Below are positions 32,697-42,277 of a stretch of 64,000 nt of DNA, in pieces (the stretch's first letter is position 1; each line of letters opens with the position of its first letter). Under the pieces are notes generated by a model that was not told where the DNA came from, did no database searches, and saw nothing but the letters and a program-made list of their open reading frames with translations. The stretch comes from CAZRCZ01 sp964598765 (lineage in GTDB: Bacteria > Sumerlaeota > Sumerlaeia > MVZB01 > JAJFLK01). The translations under genes were made by a program, and so were the position numbers. The stretch covers positions 62,001 to 126,000 of the forward strand of contig CAZRCZ010000010.1 in NCBI GenBank assembly GCA_964598765.1. Reading direction: 5' to 3'.

Positions 32697-34544
32697 ATGG
32701 TGGCCAATCTTGTCCAATTCGCGCGGGAACTAAAGAATCAAATCCCCATCGAGCAGGTGATCGGCGATTCGATCCCCAACCTGCGGCGGGTCGGGAGAAA
32801 CTACAAGGGTCTCTGCCCGTTCCACGACGAAAAAACTCCCTCCTTTCACGTCAACCCCGAGATGGGGATTTACAAATGCTTCGGCTGTCAGGCCAGCGGC
32901 GACGTCATCAAGTTCGTTCAGGAATTCGAGAAAATTGATTTCCGTCTGGCGGTGGAAAGTCTCGCCCGGCGTTTCAACGTTCCGATCCCGGAATTTGAAC
33001 GGGAACAAACCGGCGAGCAACGGGACGAAGCCGAACGAACGCGCCAGACGCTCTTGGCCGTTTGCAAATTGGCCGAGGCTTGGTTCATCGGCCAACTTTG
33101 GAATCACGCCGCCGCGGGCGCGGCGCGCGAATATCTACACTCGCGCGGCCTGAGCGACCAGCAAATCCGCGACTACCGGCTCGGTTTTGCCCCCGCCGAA
33201 TACGAGGCATTCTTGCGCGAAGCCAAACGGCGCGGCTATTCCGCCGCGCGCGTCGCCGAGGCGGGACTTGCTATCCAAAAGGACAACGGCAGATTCATGG
33301 ATCGTTTCCGCAATCGGATCATTTTTCCGATCACGGATCCCGCTGGGCAGGTCGTCGCGTTCGGCGGACGATTGATGGAAGGGGAGGGACCCAAATATCT
33401 CAACTCCTCCGACTCGCCGATTTTTCACAAAGGCAAATTGCTTTACGGTTTGGCTTCGGCGCGCGAGGCGATCCGCGACGAGAAGAAAGTGATTCTCCTC
33501 GAAGGCTACATGGATTGGATCGCTCTGCACAGCCACGGCTTGCGCAACGCGCTGGCGGGATTGGGTACGGCGTTCACCGAGGACCATGCGCGCTACTTAC
33601 GCCGAATCACCGCCGAGGTCGTTTTGCATTACGACGGCGACGAGGCGGGGCAAAATGCCTCCTACAAAGCCGCCGCGTTTCTTTTGGCGCAGGGGTTGAA
33701 GGTCCGCGTCGCCGATCTCCCCGCCGACGATGATCCCGATAGTTTCATTCGCAAAAACGGTGCGGACGCCTCGCGCGCGCTTTTGGAGAACGCCAAGCCC
33801 GCGATGGATTTTTTTCTGGAGCGCGCGATGAGGTCGTTTCCAACGACCAAGCCTGAAGGAAAATCGGAGGCGGTGGAATTTCTCTCCCCGCTCCTCTCGG
33901 CGATCCGCGATCCGGTTTTGAACGACGCCTATCTTCATCGAACCGCCGGGCGGTTCGGGCTTGATGCGGCCGTCCTGCGCAAAGCGCTCGCCAAACGAAA
34001 AGGAGACAGGGTCGGCGACGACTCCGCGAGCCAAAAACCCGCCGCGTCTCGCGCCGAAGCGATTGACCGGTGCGAACTCGGTCTCCTACACCTTCTTTTG
34101 TTTCACGTCGAGCGGCTCGAATTTTTCGAGCGGATTGACGCGGCGTTGTTCGCCCACGAGTTGACCCGCGCGCTCTTCAACAAAATTTGGGAGAAGGCTC
34201 AAGACATTCGGGAAGGAGAATCGCGCCCCGAAAACTGGCTGGTCATTTCTTCTTCCGACGAAGAAAAGACGCTTTTGACCGAAATTCTGTTTCTTGAAAG
34301 CCGATTGGCCGGAGGGGAATTCAAAATTCCGGAGGGTTCCCTCGGAGAAGACCGAATCGCCCGATCGGTCGAGGAACTCCGAATCCAATTGCGCAGAAAG
34401 CGGAGCCGTCAGGATCGCGCCGCCCAGCGCGCGCGGACGACCTCGTCCGGTTTTGAGGACAACCGCGATCTCAAAGCCGCCATTCACCACGTCGGCGAAT
34501 TGGTCGTTCAGGAACACAACGCCCACTTCGGCGACGGCGATTGA
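32697..34544 (+). CDS. dnaG: DNA primase DnaG
   Basis: A 615-residue protein. The N-terminal zinc-binding domain has CPFH (Cys40, His43) and CFGC (Cys61, Cys64). The RNA polymerase core follows: EYLHSRGLSDQQIRDYRLGF, RFRNRIIFPITDPAGQVVAF, GGRLMEGEGPKYLNSSDSPI. The TOPRIM metal-binding residues are in VILLEGYMDW (Glu) and VLHYDGDEAG (Asp-x-Asp). The C-terminal 170 residues are variable and would bind the DnaB helicase. It makes the RNA primers for lagging-strand synthesis. The usual neighbours rpsU and rpoD are not present; it stands alone between an aldehyde dehydrogenase and repeats. Confidence 0.96.
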   Translation: MVANLVQFARELKNQIPIEQVIGDSIPNLRRVGRNYKGLCPFHDEKTPSFHVNPEMGIYKCFGCQASGDVIKFVQEFEKIDFRLAVESLARRFNVPIPEFEREQTGEQRDEAERTRQTLLAVCKLAEAWFIGQLWNHAAAGAAREYLHSRGLSDQQIRDYRLGFAPAEYEAFLREAKRRGYSAARVAEAGLAIQKDNGRFMDRFRNRIIFPITDPAGQVVAFGGRLMEGEGPKYLNSSDSPIFHKGKLLYGLASAREAIRDEKKVILLEGYMDWIALHSHGLRNALAGLGTAFTEDHARYLRRITAEVVLHYDGDEAGQNASYKAAAFLLAQGLKVRVADLPADDDPDSFIRKNGADASRALLENAKPAMDFFLERAMRSFPTTKPEGKSEAVEFLSPLLSAIRDPVLNDAYLHRTAGRFGLDAAVLRKALAKRKGDRVGDDSASQKPAASRAEAIDRCELGLLHLLLFHVERLEFFERIDAALFAHELTRALFNKIWEKAQDIREGESRPENWLVISSSDEEKTLLTEILFLESRLAGGEFKIPEGSLGEDRIARSVEELRIQLRRKRSRQDRAAQRARTTSSGFEDNRDLKAAIHHVGELVVQEHNAHFGDGD

Positions 34545-34569
34545 TTCCTGTCTTAATCCTCGGAAATTT

Positions 34570-34699
34570 AACGCAAGGACGCAAAGTCGCAAGGAGCGAG
34601 GTGAGAATCCATTGGGAAATTCGGGGATCCGCTCGCGGGGGCGTCCGCGTGCTTGAGCCAAGAATTTCCTGAGATGGGCTCTTTGCGGCTTTGCGTTGA
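34570..34699. repeat. Hairpin of CGCAAAGTCGCAAGG words
   Basis: AACGCAAGGACGCAAAGTCG at 34570-34589 continuing to AAGGAGC is mirrored by GGGCTCTTTGCGGCTTTGCG, TTGA at 34676-34699. The loop of about 75 bases is GC-rich and has no gene. It directly follows dnaG. Confidence 0.7.
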
Positions 34700-34830
34700 C
34701 AATTCGGATTTGCGTGGCTTAACCCGCGCTGGACTTTTTACCGGAGGCAGTGCTAGAGATGGGAGTCAGCCGAAAGGCGGTTCGGGTACCGGCAATTAAA
34801 ATCTTGGATGATGGTGCGTCAACCTCCGAC

Positions 34831-37800
34831 ATGAAACCAGTCCGCCCTCGATCCTCCACGCTCCGGAAATTCTTTGTTTCCGCCACGGTCGCGTCGCTTC
34901 TTCTGCTCGCTTCGGGGACGAAGGGGTATGCCCGCCATTGGTTCCGCGACGACGACGAAAAGAAAGAACGAGAGCGAGAGAAGAACAACTCCCGTCAGAC
35001 CCGCGAGAGCAACGATTTCCGGAAGAACGACGCCGATCGGGCCTCCGCGCTTTCGGAAGAGCAGAGGGAGGTGATCGAGGAAGAAATCGAGGAGGCGCAA
35101 GAAAAAGCGCGCTTCGATCAACCCGACGAGGCGATGAAGTTTTATATGCTCCAGCGCACTGCGGGCAAGCCGCTGGATTACGGCCTCTATCTCAAGGCCA
35201 AGGATCATATCCGCTACATGCCGCAGGCGATCGGCGACATCACGAGCTGGACCGCGCTCGGCCCCGGCAACATCGGCGGCCGCACCCGCGCCCTTCTGGT
35301 TCATCCCACGACGCCGGCGACGATGTATGCGGCGGGAGTCGCGGGCGGCATTTGGAAAACGACCAACGGCGGGACGACTTGGAATCCGCTGGATGATTTC
35401 ATGGCCAATTTGGCCGTCTGCTCCATGGTCTTCGAGCGGCAGGGATCGGCTTCGGTGAATCCCGCCACGATTTACGCGGGAACCGGCGAGGGATTTTTCA
35501 ACATAGACGCGGTGCGCGGCGCGGGGATTTTCAAATCCACCGATTCTGGAGCAACGTGGACCCAATTGTCCGCGACCAATACCTCCGATTTCTATTACGT
35601 CAATAAACTGGCCGCCAGCCCCAACGACGCAAACGTCATCTACGCCGCAACGAGAACGGGAATCTGGAAAACCACCGACGGCGGGACAAACTGGTCGCGC
35701 GTCCTGCGCAACGATGGCTTGGGCGGAACCAGCGGAACTTCGGTTCTCACGATCTCCGGTTTGTGCGACGTCGTCGTGCGGACCGATTTGGGAACCGACA
35801 ATTTGCTTGTCCACAACGGAACTTCGCAGACGGACGGAATCTACCGCTCGACGGACGCCGGCGCGACGTGGTCGCGGGTTTTGACCGTGTCGGGAATGGG
35901 GCGGGCCTCGCTCGCGTTCGCTCCGAGCAACCAAGCCGTCGCCTACGCTCTTTGCGCCGACCGCCTCAACGGCAATCGTCTGCTCAACGTCTATCGAAGC
36001 GCGGACGGCGGCGGGACTTGGACGGCGCGCGTGACCAGCCCGGCAAGCTTCGATCAGACTTCTCCCAACTGGCTTCTCCTGACCAACCCATTGGCGGCAA
36101 ATTACAATCCCTGCTTTGGAGCAACCAATGTTGTGGCCAGCCAAGGATGGTATGACAACACGATCGCCGTCGCGCCCCACAACGAGAATGTCGTCTTTGC
36201 GGGAGGCATAGACTGGTTCCGATCCGACGACGGCGGCGCGAATTGGGGATTGGCCAGTTATTGGTGGACATCGGGAAGCGGAAATCTTTATTGCCACGCC
36301 GATCAACACGTTTTGGCGTTCGATCCGGGATGGAACGGAACGTCCAATCAGACGCTCTACGTCGGCAATGACGGAGGGCTCTTCAAAACGGCCAACGCGC
36401 TGGCCGCGACGGCTTCGGGAAGCAACAACGGCATCTGTGAAAACGGGACGTGTCTCTTGAGTTGGGCGACGCTCAACAACAATTATCAGGTCACGCAGTT
36501 TTATCATGGATTGCCCTTCCCGAACGGGTCGGTCTATTTCGGCGGCACGCAGGACAATGGAACCATCGAGGGAACCAACGGCGGAGGCATCAATGGGTGG
36601 ATTTCGCTTAACGGCGGCGACGGCGGATGGGTCGCCTTTAATCCGGGCAACACCGCTACGGTTTTCTTGGAGATACAGAATAAGAACCTTCGCCGGTCCA
36701 CGACAGGTGGACTCAGCGCCGCCGATATCGTGAACGGGGCGGGACAAGTGACCGAAACCTCCGCCAATTTTCCCTTCATCGTTCCCTATCGGATGGACCC
36801 GAGCAATTCCGACGTCCTTTGGTATGGCGGTCGTTCCCCGTGGCGATGCAACAACGCCTCGTCGGCGTCCTCCGAGCCGTTGGTGACGTGGACTCAGGGG
36901 GGGGCGCAGTTGATCGCCTCCGGTTCAATTTCCGCATGGGGGATCGCGCCCACCAATGGCAACATCGTTTACGTGGGGGCCAATATCGGCTCTCCCTCAT
37001 ACGCGGGTAAAATTTATAAGACGACCTCCGGATTGACCTCCACAAGCTCGACCACATGGACCGATGTGACCCCGACACTGCCGTCCGGCGCATACATCAG
37101 CTGGATCGAAGTGGATCCATCTGACTCAACCGGCAACACCGTTTACGCGACGCAATCGTATTTCTCATCGGGCAACCATGTTTATCAGACAACAAACGGG
37201 GGAACCAGTTGGACGAACATCACGAACAACCTTCCCGATTTGCCTGCCATGACGCTGGCCATTCAGCCGAATCACCCGACGAATCTTTACGTCGGAACGG
37301 ACCTCGGCGTTTTCGTCTCGAAGAACACGGGCGGGTCGTGGGCGCAGATGAACACGCCCGGATTCGCCAATGTTTCCACCTCCGCCTTGAGTTTCCTGAA
37401 TGAGTATCAACTCTTTGCTTTTACGCATGGGCGGGGAGCGTATCGCGCCGCCTTGGAGGGAAATCCGACACCGACTCCGACGGCCACTCCGACGGCGACG
37501 CGATCCTCCACCCGCTCGCCGACGAGGACAGCAACGCCCAGTCCGACACGCTCCAAAACTTCGACTCCGACCCGCTCCTCCACCCGCACGGCGACCCGAT
37601 CTTCCACGCGCTCCGCCACGCGCACGGCCAGCCTGACGGCGACGCGGACTCGCACGGCCTCGTTGACCGCCACGCGATCGGCGACGATTTCCCCGACGCG
37701 AAGTTCGACGCGCACGGGAACGCGATCCGCCACGCTCTCCCCCACGCGAAGCGCGACCCTCTCGCCCACGCGCACCGCCTCGCTGACGCCAACGCCGACG

Positions 37801-38232
37801 CGCACGGGCTCCCCCTCGCCAACCCGCTCCGCCACGACTTCGCCCACCACGACGGCTTCCCTTTCTCCGACTCGGACTGCGACGGTTTCCGGTTCCGGCA
37901 CGATTACCCCCAGCCCAACCCGTTCGGCGACTCCAACACCCTCCTCCACGTTTACCCCTTCTCCGACTCGGACCGCGTCCCTTACCCCCACGCCGACGGA
38001 CACCGCCACACTGACGCCCACCATTTCCCCGACGGCGACTCTTTCGCCCACGCGATCCGCCACGACGACTCCTTCATCCACATCCACGCCCTCGGCCACG
38101 CAGACCGCCACCCCCTCTCCCAGCTCCACGAGCACACCGCTCCCGACCGCGACGCGAACCTCAACCGCCTCGCCGACCGAGTCCGCGACGCCGACGCCCA
38201 ACGCCACGCGAAATTGGGAAATTTACGAATAA
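34831..38232 (+). CDS. Exported VPS10/BNR beta-propeller protein with Thr/Ser/Pro/Arg-rich tail
   Basis: A protein of 1133 residues from ATG 34831; ATG 34759 (GGAGG 11 bases before it) is an alternative adding 24 residues. Signal peptide: residues about 13-32 (FFVSATVASLLLLASG). A charged region (35-95) precedes a sortilin/BNR-type propeller (about 130-870), with repeated GIWKTTNGGTTWNPL, GIFKSTDSGATWTQL, GIWKTTDGGTNWSRV and NHVYQTTNGGTSWTNI units and the opening word LGPGNIGGRTRAL. The last 245 residues are almost only Thr, Ser, Pro, Arg and Ala in a TRSATLSPTRTAS-like pattern. The tail may be an O-glycosylated or wall-spanning linker. Relatives are found among exported adhesins and hydrolases; no catalytic residues were recognised. 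Confidence 0.88.
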   Translation: MKPVRPRSSTLRKFFVSATVASLLLLASGTKGYARHWFRDDDEKKEREREKNNSRQTRESNDFRKNDADRASALSEEQREVIEEEIEEAQEKARFDQPDEAMKFYMLQRTAGKPLDYGLYLKAKDHIRYMPQAIGDITSWTALGPGNIGGRTRALLVHPTTPATMYAAGVAGGIWKTTNGGTTWNPLDDFMANLAVCSMVFERQGSASVNPATIYAGTGEGFFNIDAVRGAGIFKSTDSGATWTQLSATNTSDFYYVNKLAASPNDANVIYAATRTGIWKTTDGGTNWSRVLRNDGLGGTSGTSVLTISGLCDVVVRTDLGTDNLLVHNGTSQTDGIYRSTDAGATWSRVLTVSGMGRASLAFAPSNQAVAYALCADRLNGNRLLNVYRSADGGGTWTARVTSPASFDQTSPNWLLLTNPLAANYNPCFGATNVVASQGWYDNTIAVAPHNENVVFAGGIDWFRSDDGGANWGLASYWWTSGSGNLYCHADQHVLAFDPGWNGTSNQTLYVGNDGGLFKTANALAATASGSNNGICENGTCLLSWATLNNNYQVTQFYHGLPFPNGSVYFGGTQDNGTIEGTNGGGINGWISLNGGDGGWVAFNPGNTATVFLEIQNKNLRRSTTGGLSAADIVNGAGQVTETSANFPFIVPYRMDPSNSDVLWYGGRSPWRCNNASSASSEPLVTWTQGGAQLIASGSISAWGIAPTNGNIVYVGANIGSPSYAGKIYKTTSGLTSTSSTTWTDVTPTLPSGAYISWIEVDPSDSTGNTVYATQSYFSSGNHVYQTTNGGTSWTNITNNLPDLPAMTLAIQPNHPTNLYVGTDLGVFVSKNTGGSWAQMNTPGFANVSTSALSFLNEYQLFAFTHGRGAYRAALEGNPTPTPTATPTATRSSTRSPTRTATPSPTRSKTSTPTRSSTRTATRSSTRSATRTASLTATRTRTASLTATRSATISPTRSSTRTGTRSATLSPTRSATLSPTRTASLTPTPTRTGSPSPTRSATTSPTTTASLSPTRTATVSGSGTITPSPTRSATPTPSSTFTPSPTRTASLTPTPTDTATLTPTISPTATLSPTRSATTTPSSTSTPSATQTATPSPSSTSTPLPTATRTSTASPTESATPTPNATRNWEIYE
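37465..38215 (+). repeat. Coding tandem repeat: Thr/Ser/Pro/Arg tail
   Basis: Within the propeller gene, about 250 codons form an irregular array of four- and six-residue units such as SATRSATLSPTRTASLTPTP. The DNA repeats CCACGCGATCC, GACGCGCACGG and CCTCCACCC words with many variants, which makes this the most repetitive coding stretch in the window and a candidate for length variation. The last 70 codons shift from TRSA to TATPTP-type units. Confidence 0.85.
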
Positions 38233-38379
38233 AAGAGATTCGATTTTTTCGAGTTAAGATTTGGAATCACAAATCGCATCTTTCGTATTTCAATTTTCCA
38301 TTCCGAAATTTATGATGGCCGATCATTGATCCGACTTCGCGGATTTGAAATTTGGTCGCGGGTGAAGGGACATCCTGAC

Positions 38380-40632
38380 ATGAAACCGATTCGGCGCGGC
38401 GCTCAACGCCATTCAACTTCATTCTTGAAATCAGTCTCGCGGGCCACGGGGCTTGCGATTTTGGTTTGGCTCGGCGGAGCGCGTTCTCAAGCGGAAACCG
38501 ATTACAAGGAATTGGCCAAGTCCGTTCAAATTCGGCGCGACGAATGGGGCGTGCCGCACATCACCGCGCCGACCGAGGAAGGGGCGTCGTTGGGAATGGG
38601 GTATGCCCAAACCGAGGATTATCCCCAGCTTCTGCCGAAGTTGTTCGTCGCGGGGCGTGGGGAATCGGCCAAATACTTCGGCGCGCAATTCAAGGAGCTT
38701 GATCTTCGGATCAAGAAACTCAGGATTTACGAGGATTCGGTCGAAAGGTTTGGAACGCTCAAGCCCAACATTCAAGCGATTCTCAACGGCTACGCCGCCG
38801 GATACAACATGGCGCTCGAAAAATCGGGCGGCAAATCCGATCCGTGGGTTCGACCGATCACCGGCGCCGACGTGCTGGCGCACGGCAGGAACGTCGTCGT
38901 CCTAGAGTTCACGCTGAGCATCAATCGGTTTTCAACCCCTCCCGCCAAAGCCAACGGCCAAAATCACGCGAAAGCCGAACCGTGGAACGAAGGCGCGGAG
39001 AAGCTTTACGCTTCCGCCGGAATGGGAGCAGACGCCTATGGATACTCGATTCTTCCCGGCTCCAATATGTGGGCCATCGGCAAGGAGCGGAGCAAATCGG
39101 GGCGCGGCATCTTGCTCGCCAATCCCCATTTGCAGTGGTCCGGCTCGCAGACGTTCTATGAGGCGCAGTTGACCGTTCCCGGTGTCGAGAACATCTACGG
39201 CTCGACCCTGATCGGCAGTCCGGGCGTCACCATCGGCTTCAATGAAAATTTGGGCTGGTCGCACACGGTCAATCGCTTCGATTCCCACGACATTTATGAG
39301 TTGGAGAACGATCCGGCAAATCCTGAAAACTACATCTTTGACGGGAAATCGCTCCCCCTGAAAAAACGGGAAATCACGCTGGAAGTCAAAACCGACACGG
39401 GGGTCGAGAAACGGAACGAGACCGTTTACGACAGCCGCTTCGGTCCCGTCGTCTTTGAGCGCGATGGCAAACGCTACGCCTTGAAATCCCCCAACCTCGA
39501 AGAGGCCGGCATGATCGAGGAATGGAATTTGATGGCGAAGGCGAAGAACCTGAAGGAATTCCAATCCGCGCTCGACCTTCAGGCGATTCCGATGTTCAAC
39601 ATCTGCTACGCCGACCGCGAGGGAAATTGCTTCTACATTTTTAATGGACGCATCCCGAAACGCCCCGACGGCTACGACTGGGCCGGGACCGTGCCGGGCA
39701 ACACCTCCAAGGCCGATTGGTCGGGCGTTCATCGGGAGTCGGAACTGCCGCAGTTGCTCAATCCGAAGGGGGGATACGTGCAAAATTGCAACGACGCGCC
39801 GTGGTATACGACTCCCCAGCAGTTGATAGACAAAGCGCTTTTCCCCAAATACATGAGCGAGGATTTTCTCGGATTGCGGACGCAAATGTCGGTCCAAATG
39901 CTCGAATCGAAGGACTTGTTCACGCTGGAAGACGTGAAGACTTTGAAATTCAACACGAAGATGTTGAGCGCGGAGCGATGCAAGGACGATCTGGTGGCGA
40001 TCTTGGAAAGGGCCGCGATCAGTTCCGAGGACATGCGCCAAGCGGCCGACGTGTTAAAAAAATGGGACGGTCGGGCCGACGTGGACAGCAAGGGCGCTCT
40101 GCTCTACAGCTATTGGTTCTCCCTTTTTCAAAGCCGGGGAGCGGGTGTGTTCAAGGAGCCTTGGACGCCGGAAAATGCGTTTCACACCCCGCGCGGCATC
40201 GTCTTTGAGGTGGGCGCGACCGACGCCATGAAGTTCGCCATCGGCCAGATGAAGGATAAGTGCGGCAAACTGGATGCCGCTTGGGGAGACGTCAGCCGAT
40301 TGAAGCGCGGCAAACTCAATTTGCCGATGGCGGGCGGACCCGGCGAGTTGGGTTTATTCCGGGTTCTAACCTTCCGTCCCTCTCCGCCTGAGAAAGCGGA
40401 AGTTCCGGGGGAACGCATTGCCGTCGGCGGGGACAGCTTCGTCATGGCGGTTGAATTCACCGATCCCCCCAAGGCGTTCAGCGTCACGGCCTACGGCGAA
40501 ACCGAGCGGGAGAATTCTCCGCATTTCACCGATCAATCCGAACTATTCGCCAAACATCGGTTCAAGGACGTCTATTACACCGAGACCGACGTGACGGCGC
40601 ACGCCAAGCGGACTTACCATCCGGGAGAATAA
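38380..40632 (+). CDS. Penicillin acylase family (N-terminal nucleophile) hydrolase
   Basis: A protein of 750 residues from ATG 38380 (AAGGGA 10 bases before it). Signal peptide residues about 1-38. The alpha-subunit region has VQIRRDEWGVPHITAPTEEG and GYAQTEDYPQLL. The autoproteolytic site and nucleophile are in PGSNMWAIG (Ser228), followed by beta-subunit words LLANPHLQWSG, TLIGSPGVTIGFNENLGWSH and VQNCNDAPWYTT. The family is made as a precursor cleaved before the nucleophile and hydrolyses amides, for example beta-lactams or acyl-homoserine lactones. The natural substrate cannot be predicted. It follows the propeller gene by about 150 bases. Confidence 0.93.
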   Translation: MKPIRRGAQRHSTSFLKSVSRATGLAILVWLGGARSQAETDYKELAKSVQIRRDEWGVPHITAPTEEGASLGMGYAQTEDYPQLLPKLFVAGRGESAKYFGAQFKELDLRIKKLRIYEDSVERFGTLKPNIQAILNGYAAGYNMALEKSGGKSDPWVRPITGADVLAHGRNVVVLEFTLSINRFSTPPAKANGQNHAKAEPWNEGAEKLYASAGMGADAYGYSILPGSNMWAIGKERSKSGRGILLANPHLQWSGSQTFYEAQLTVPGVENIYGSTLIGSPGVTIGFNENLGWSHTVNRFDSHDIYELENDPANPENYIFDGKSLPLKKREITLEVKTDTGVEKRNETVYDSRFGPVVFERDGKRYALKSPNLEEAGMIEEWNLMAKAKNLKEFQSALDLQAIPMFNICYADREGNCFYIFNGRIPKRPDGYDWAGTVPGNTSKADWSGVHRESELPQLLNPKGGYVQNCNDAPWYTTPQQLIDKALFPKYMSEDFLGLRTQMSVQMLESKDLFTLEDVKTLKFNTKMLSAERCKDDLVAILERAAISSEDMRQAADVLKKWDGRADVDSKGALLYSYWFSLFQSRGAGVFKEPWTPENAFHTPRGIVFEVGATDAMKFAIGQMKDKCGKLDAAWGDVSRLKRGKLNLPMAGGPGELGLFRVLTFRPSPPEKAEVPGERIAVGGDSFVMAVEFTDPPKAFSVTAYGETERENSPHFTDQSELFAKHRFKDVYYTETDVTAHAKRTYHPGE

Positions 40633-40648
40633 AACGGAGTCCTTGTTC

Positions 40649-41398
40649 ATGCGCCGACCGATCATCGCCGGAAATTGGAAAATGTATAAAACTCCCTCGG
40701 AAGGGGAAGCGCTCGTTCGCGCCCTCGCGCCGTTGGTGAAGGACGCCAAAGCCGAAACGGTGGTGTGCCCCCCGTTCACTGCGCTGGATCGGGTCGGCCG
40801 CGCGCTCGAAGGATCGAACATGATCCTCGGCGCGCAGAACGTTTATTGGGAAAAAGAAGGGGCGTTCACGGGAGAAATCGCGCCGCCGATGCTCCGCGAG
40901 TTATGCGTCGGCTACGTGATTGTCGGCCATTCCGAGCGGCGCCAATTTTTTCATGAGTCCGACGAGACGGTGAATCGGCGGGCTTTGGCGGTTTTGGCAA
41001 ACGACATGCGGCCGATCATCTGCGTCGGCGAGCGGCTGGAGGAGCGCGAGTCGAACCGGACGCGCGAAGTCGTCGCACGGCAGATTCACGGCGCGCTCGC
41101 CGGATTCTCGCGCGAACAAATGCTGAACTCCGTCATCGCCTACGAGCCGGTCTGGGCGATTGGGACGGGGAAGGTCGCCACGCCGGAACAGGCGCAGGAA
41201 ATTCACCGTCTCATCCGCGATTTGCTGTCCGAACTTTTCGATGCCGGTCTCGCCGATTCGATCCGCATCCAATACGGCGGAAGCGTCAAGGCCGACAACG
41301 CCGCCGGACTTCTTTCTCAACCCGACATTGACGGCGCGCTGGTCGGCGGGGCGAGCCTTAAGACCGATTCGTTTGCGGCGATTGTCACAGCGGCGTAG
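40649..41398 (+). CDS. tpiA: Triose-phosphate isomerase
   Basis: A 249-residue protein from ATG 40649, with GGAG nine bases upstream. It has the substrate Lys in AGNWKMYKT, the catalytic His in IVGHSERR, the catalytic Glu in AYEPVWAIGTGK (flexible loop motif) and IQYGGSVKADNAAGL. It interconverts dihydroxyacetone phosphate and glyceraldehyde-3-phosphate in glycolysis and gluconeogenesis. In many bacteria it sits with pgk and gap; here it lies between a penicillin-acylase gene and a small unknown gene. Confidence 0.97.
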   Translation: MRRPIIAGNWKMYKTPSEGEALVRALAPLVKDAKAETVVCPPFTALDRVGRALEGSNMILGAQNVYWEKEGAFTGEIAPPMLRELCVGYVIVGHSERRQFFHESDETVNRRALAVLANDMRPIICVGERLEERESNRTREVVARQIHGALAGFSREQMLNSVIAYEPVWAIGTGKVATPEQAQEIHRLIRDLLSELFDAGLADSIRIQYGGSVKADNAAGLLSQPDIDGALVGGASLKTDSFAAIVTAA

Positions 41399-41411
41399 GC
41401 GATCTTCAGGA

Positions 41412-41669
41412 ATGAACGAATATTTGGCGCGCCGCACCCTAAACGAAAGGAAATTTGCCAACTGGATCGGATCGCCCGAAGGCGGAAGACGATATTGGTA
41501 TGAAGTGGCCGATAGAAGCGGTTGGCGAGCGCGTTATGTGAAGGAAGTTGACTCCGCCGAAAATACTCTGCGAATTTGGCAGGAAATATACAACGCCGAT
41601 GGACAAAAGGTTGAAATTCATGAAAAATATCCTGTGGATGAGGGACATCAACCGATTCCGGAGAAATAA
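41412..41669 (+). CDS. Small protein of unknown family, pair member 1
   Basis: An 85-residue protein starting at ATG 41412, 13 bases after tpiA. It has GSPEGGRRYWYEVADRSGWR, ARYVKEVDSAENTLRFWQ-like text (here LRIWQEIYNADGQKVEIHEK) and ends YPVDEGHQPIPEK. The pattern of aromatic and charged residues suggests a small mixed alpha/beta fold. It is followed three bases later by the next gene. I recognise the pair from many unannotated genomes but no function is known. A toxin-antitoxin or related small module is possible. Confidence 0.7.
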   Translation: MNEYLARRTLNERKFANWIGSPEGGRRYWYEVADRSGWRARYVKEVDSAENTLRIWQEIYNADGQKVEIHEKYPVDEGHQPIPEK

Positions 41670-41672
41670 GAG

Positions 41673-41933
41673 ATGACCATCACAAGAGAGCTTGTTGCCC
41701 AAAAAATGGCGGCTTATTTGAAGCACGAGGCCAACCAAGCCGAACTTGTGGATTGGGCCGAAAACGCCATGATGGAGGGGGAATTTGACCCCCGCGACCA
41801 CGACAAACTTCGCGACGTGATCAGCCGTCTGGGCTTGGCCGACGTCCGCGCCTTCGGCCTGACGTGGGAGGATTGCGAGCTTCTTCTCGAAAAGTTGGGC
41901 TACGCGGCTCATGTTGAACTCACCGCGCGATAA
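41673..41933 (+). CDS. Small helical protein of unknown family, pair member 2
   Basis: An 86-residue acidic helical protein: MTITRELVAQKMAAYLKHEA, ELVDWAENAMMEGEFDPRDH, LRDVISRLGLADVRAFGLTW, EDCELLLEKLGY. It starts three bases after the stop of the preceding small gene, so they are co-translated. Acidic helical partners of this size are typical of antitoxins or immunity proteins. No family name is offered. Confidence 0.7.
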   Translation: MTITRELVAQKMAAYLKHEANQAELVDWAENAMMEGEFDPRDHDKLRDVISRLGLADVRAFGLTWEDCELLLEKLGYAAHVELTAR

Positions 41934-42039
41934 ATAGGCGGAATTTTCTCGAAAATGTTGAGCGGTCGGTAGAAGGAATTTTTCCCAAGCGAAGCGCGCA
42001 TAATGCGCGAAAGAAACGCCGCGAAAATCTCTTTTCGCT

Positions 42040-42067
42040 TTGAAAAATCAAAATCGCGTGATAAGAT
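42040..42067 (+). promoter_or_regulatory. Promoter upstream of korAB
   Basis: TTGAAA (42040-42045) and TAAGAT (42062-42067) are separated by 16 bases. This is the best sigma-70-like promoter in the 41934-42293 interval. A transcript starting near 42074 would have a leader of about 220 bases before korA. Confidence 0.5.
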
Positions 42068-42241
42068 CAAATGGTTTGGGCACGCGGCAAAGACTGCGGC
42101 CCATGCGAGCGTTTGTTGAAGAAATGAGCCAAGGGGCAATGCAAATTTGGGCTGTCAAAGCCGATCCGGTCCGTCCTACTGGACGGCGCGGGAAGTCCCT
42201 ATCCCTCTCTTCGTCGCCGCTCCAATCCAACAACAACTTCC

Positions 42242-42277
42242 GGCCCTGTGGTTTGACCCCATCAGGGCCATTTTTTT
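42242..42277 (+). terminator. Rho-independent terminator-like hairpin before korA (attenuator or small RNA end)
   Basis: GGCCCTG at 42242-42248 pairs with CAGGGCC at 42263-42269 and is followed by ATTTTTTT at 42270-42277. The stem, loop of 14 bases and T run are those of an intrinsic terminator. It lies between the promoter at 42040 and the korA ATG at 42294, and the T run abuts the ribosome-binding site GGGAGG (42282-42287). Upstream in the leader CCGTCC/GGACGG (around 42173-42188) forms another hairpin. Confidence 0.65.

Noticed and set aside
34819..36747. A 642-codon minus-strand frame opposite the propeller protein
   Set aside because: The plus strand has regular BNR units and a signal peptide; the minus frame is Arg/Val/Gly-rich text without a family match.
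37407..38207. A 266-codon Val/Gly/Glu-rich minus-strand frame opposite the Thr/Ser/Pro/Arg tail
   Set aside because: The regular look (VGERVAVRVGE) is only the complement of the low-complexity coding repeat.
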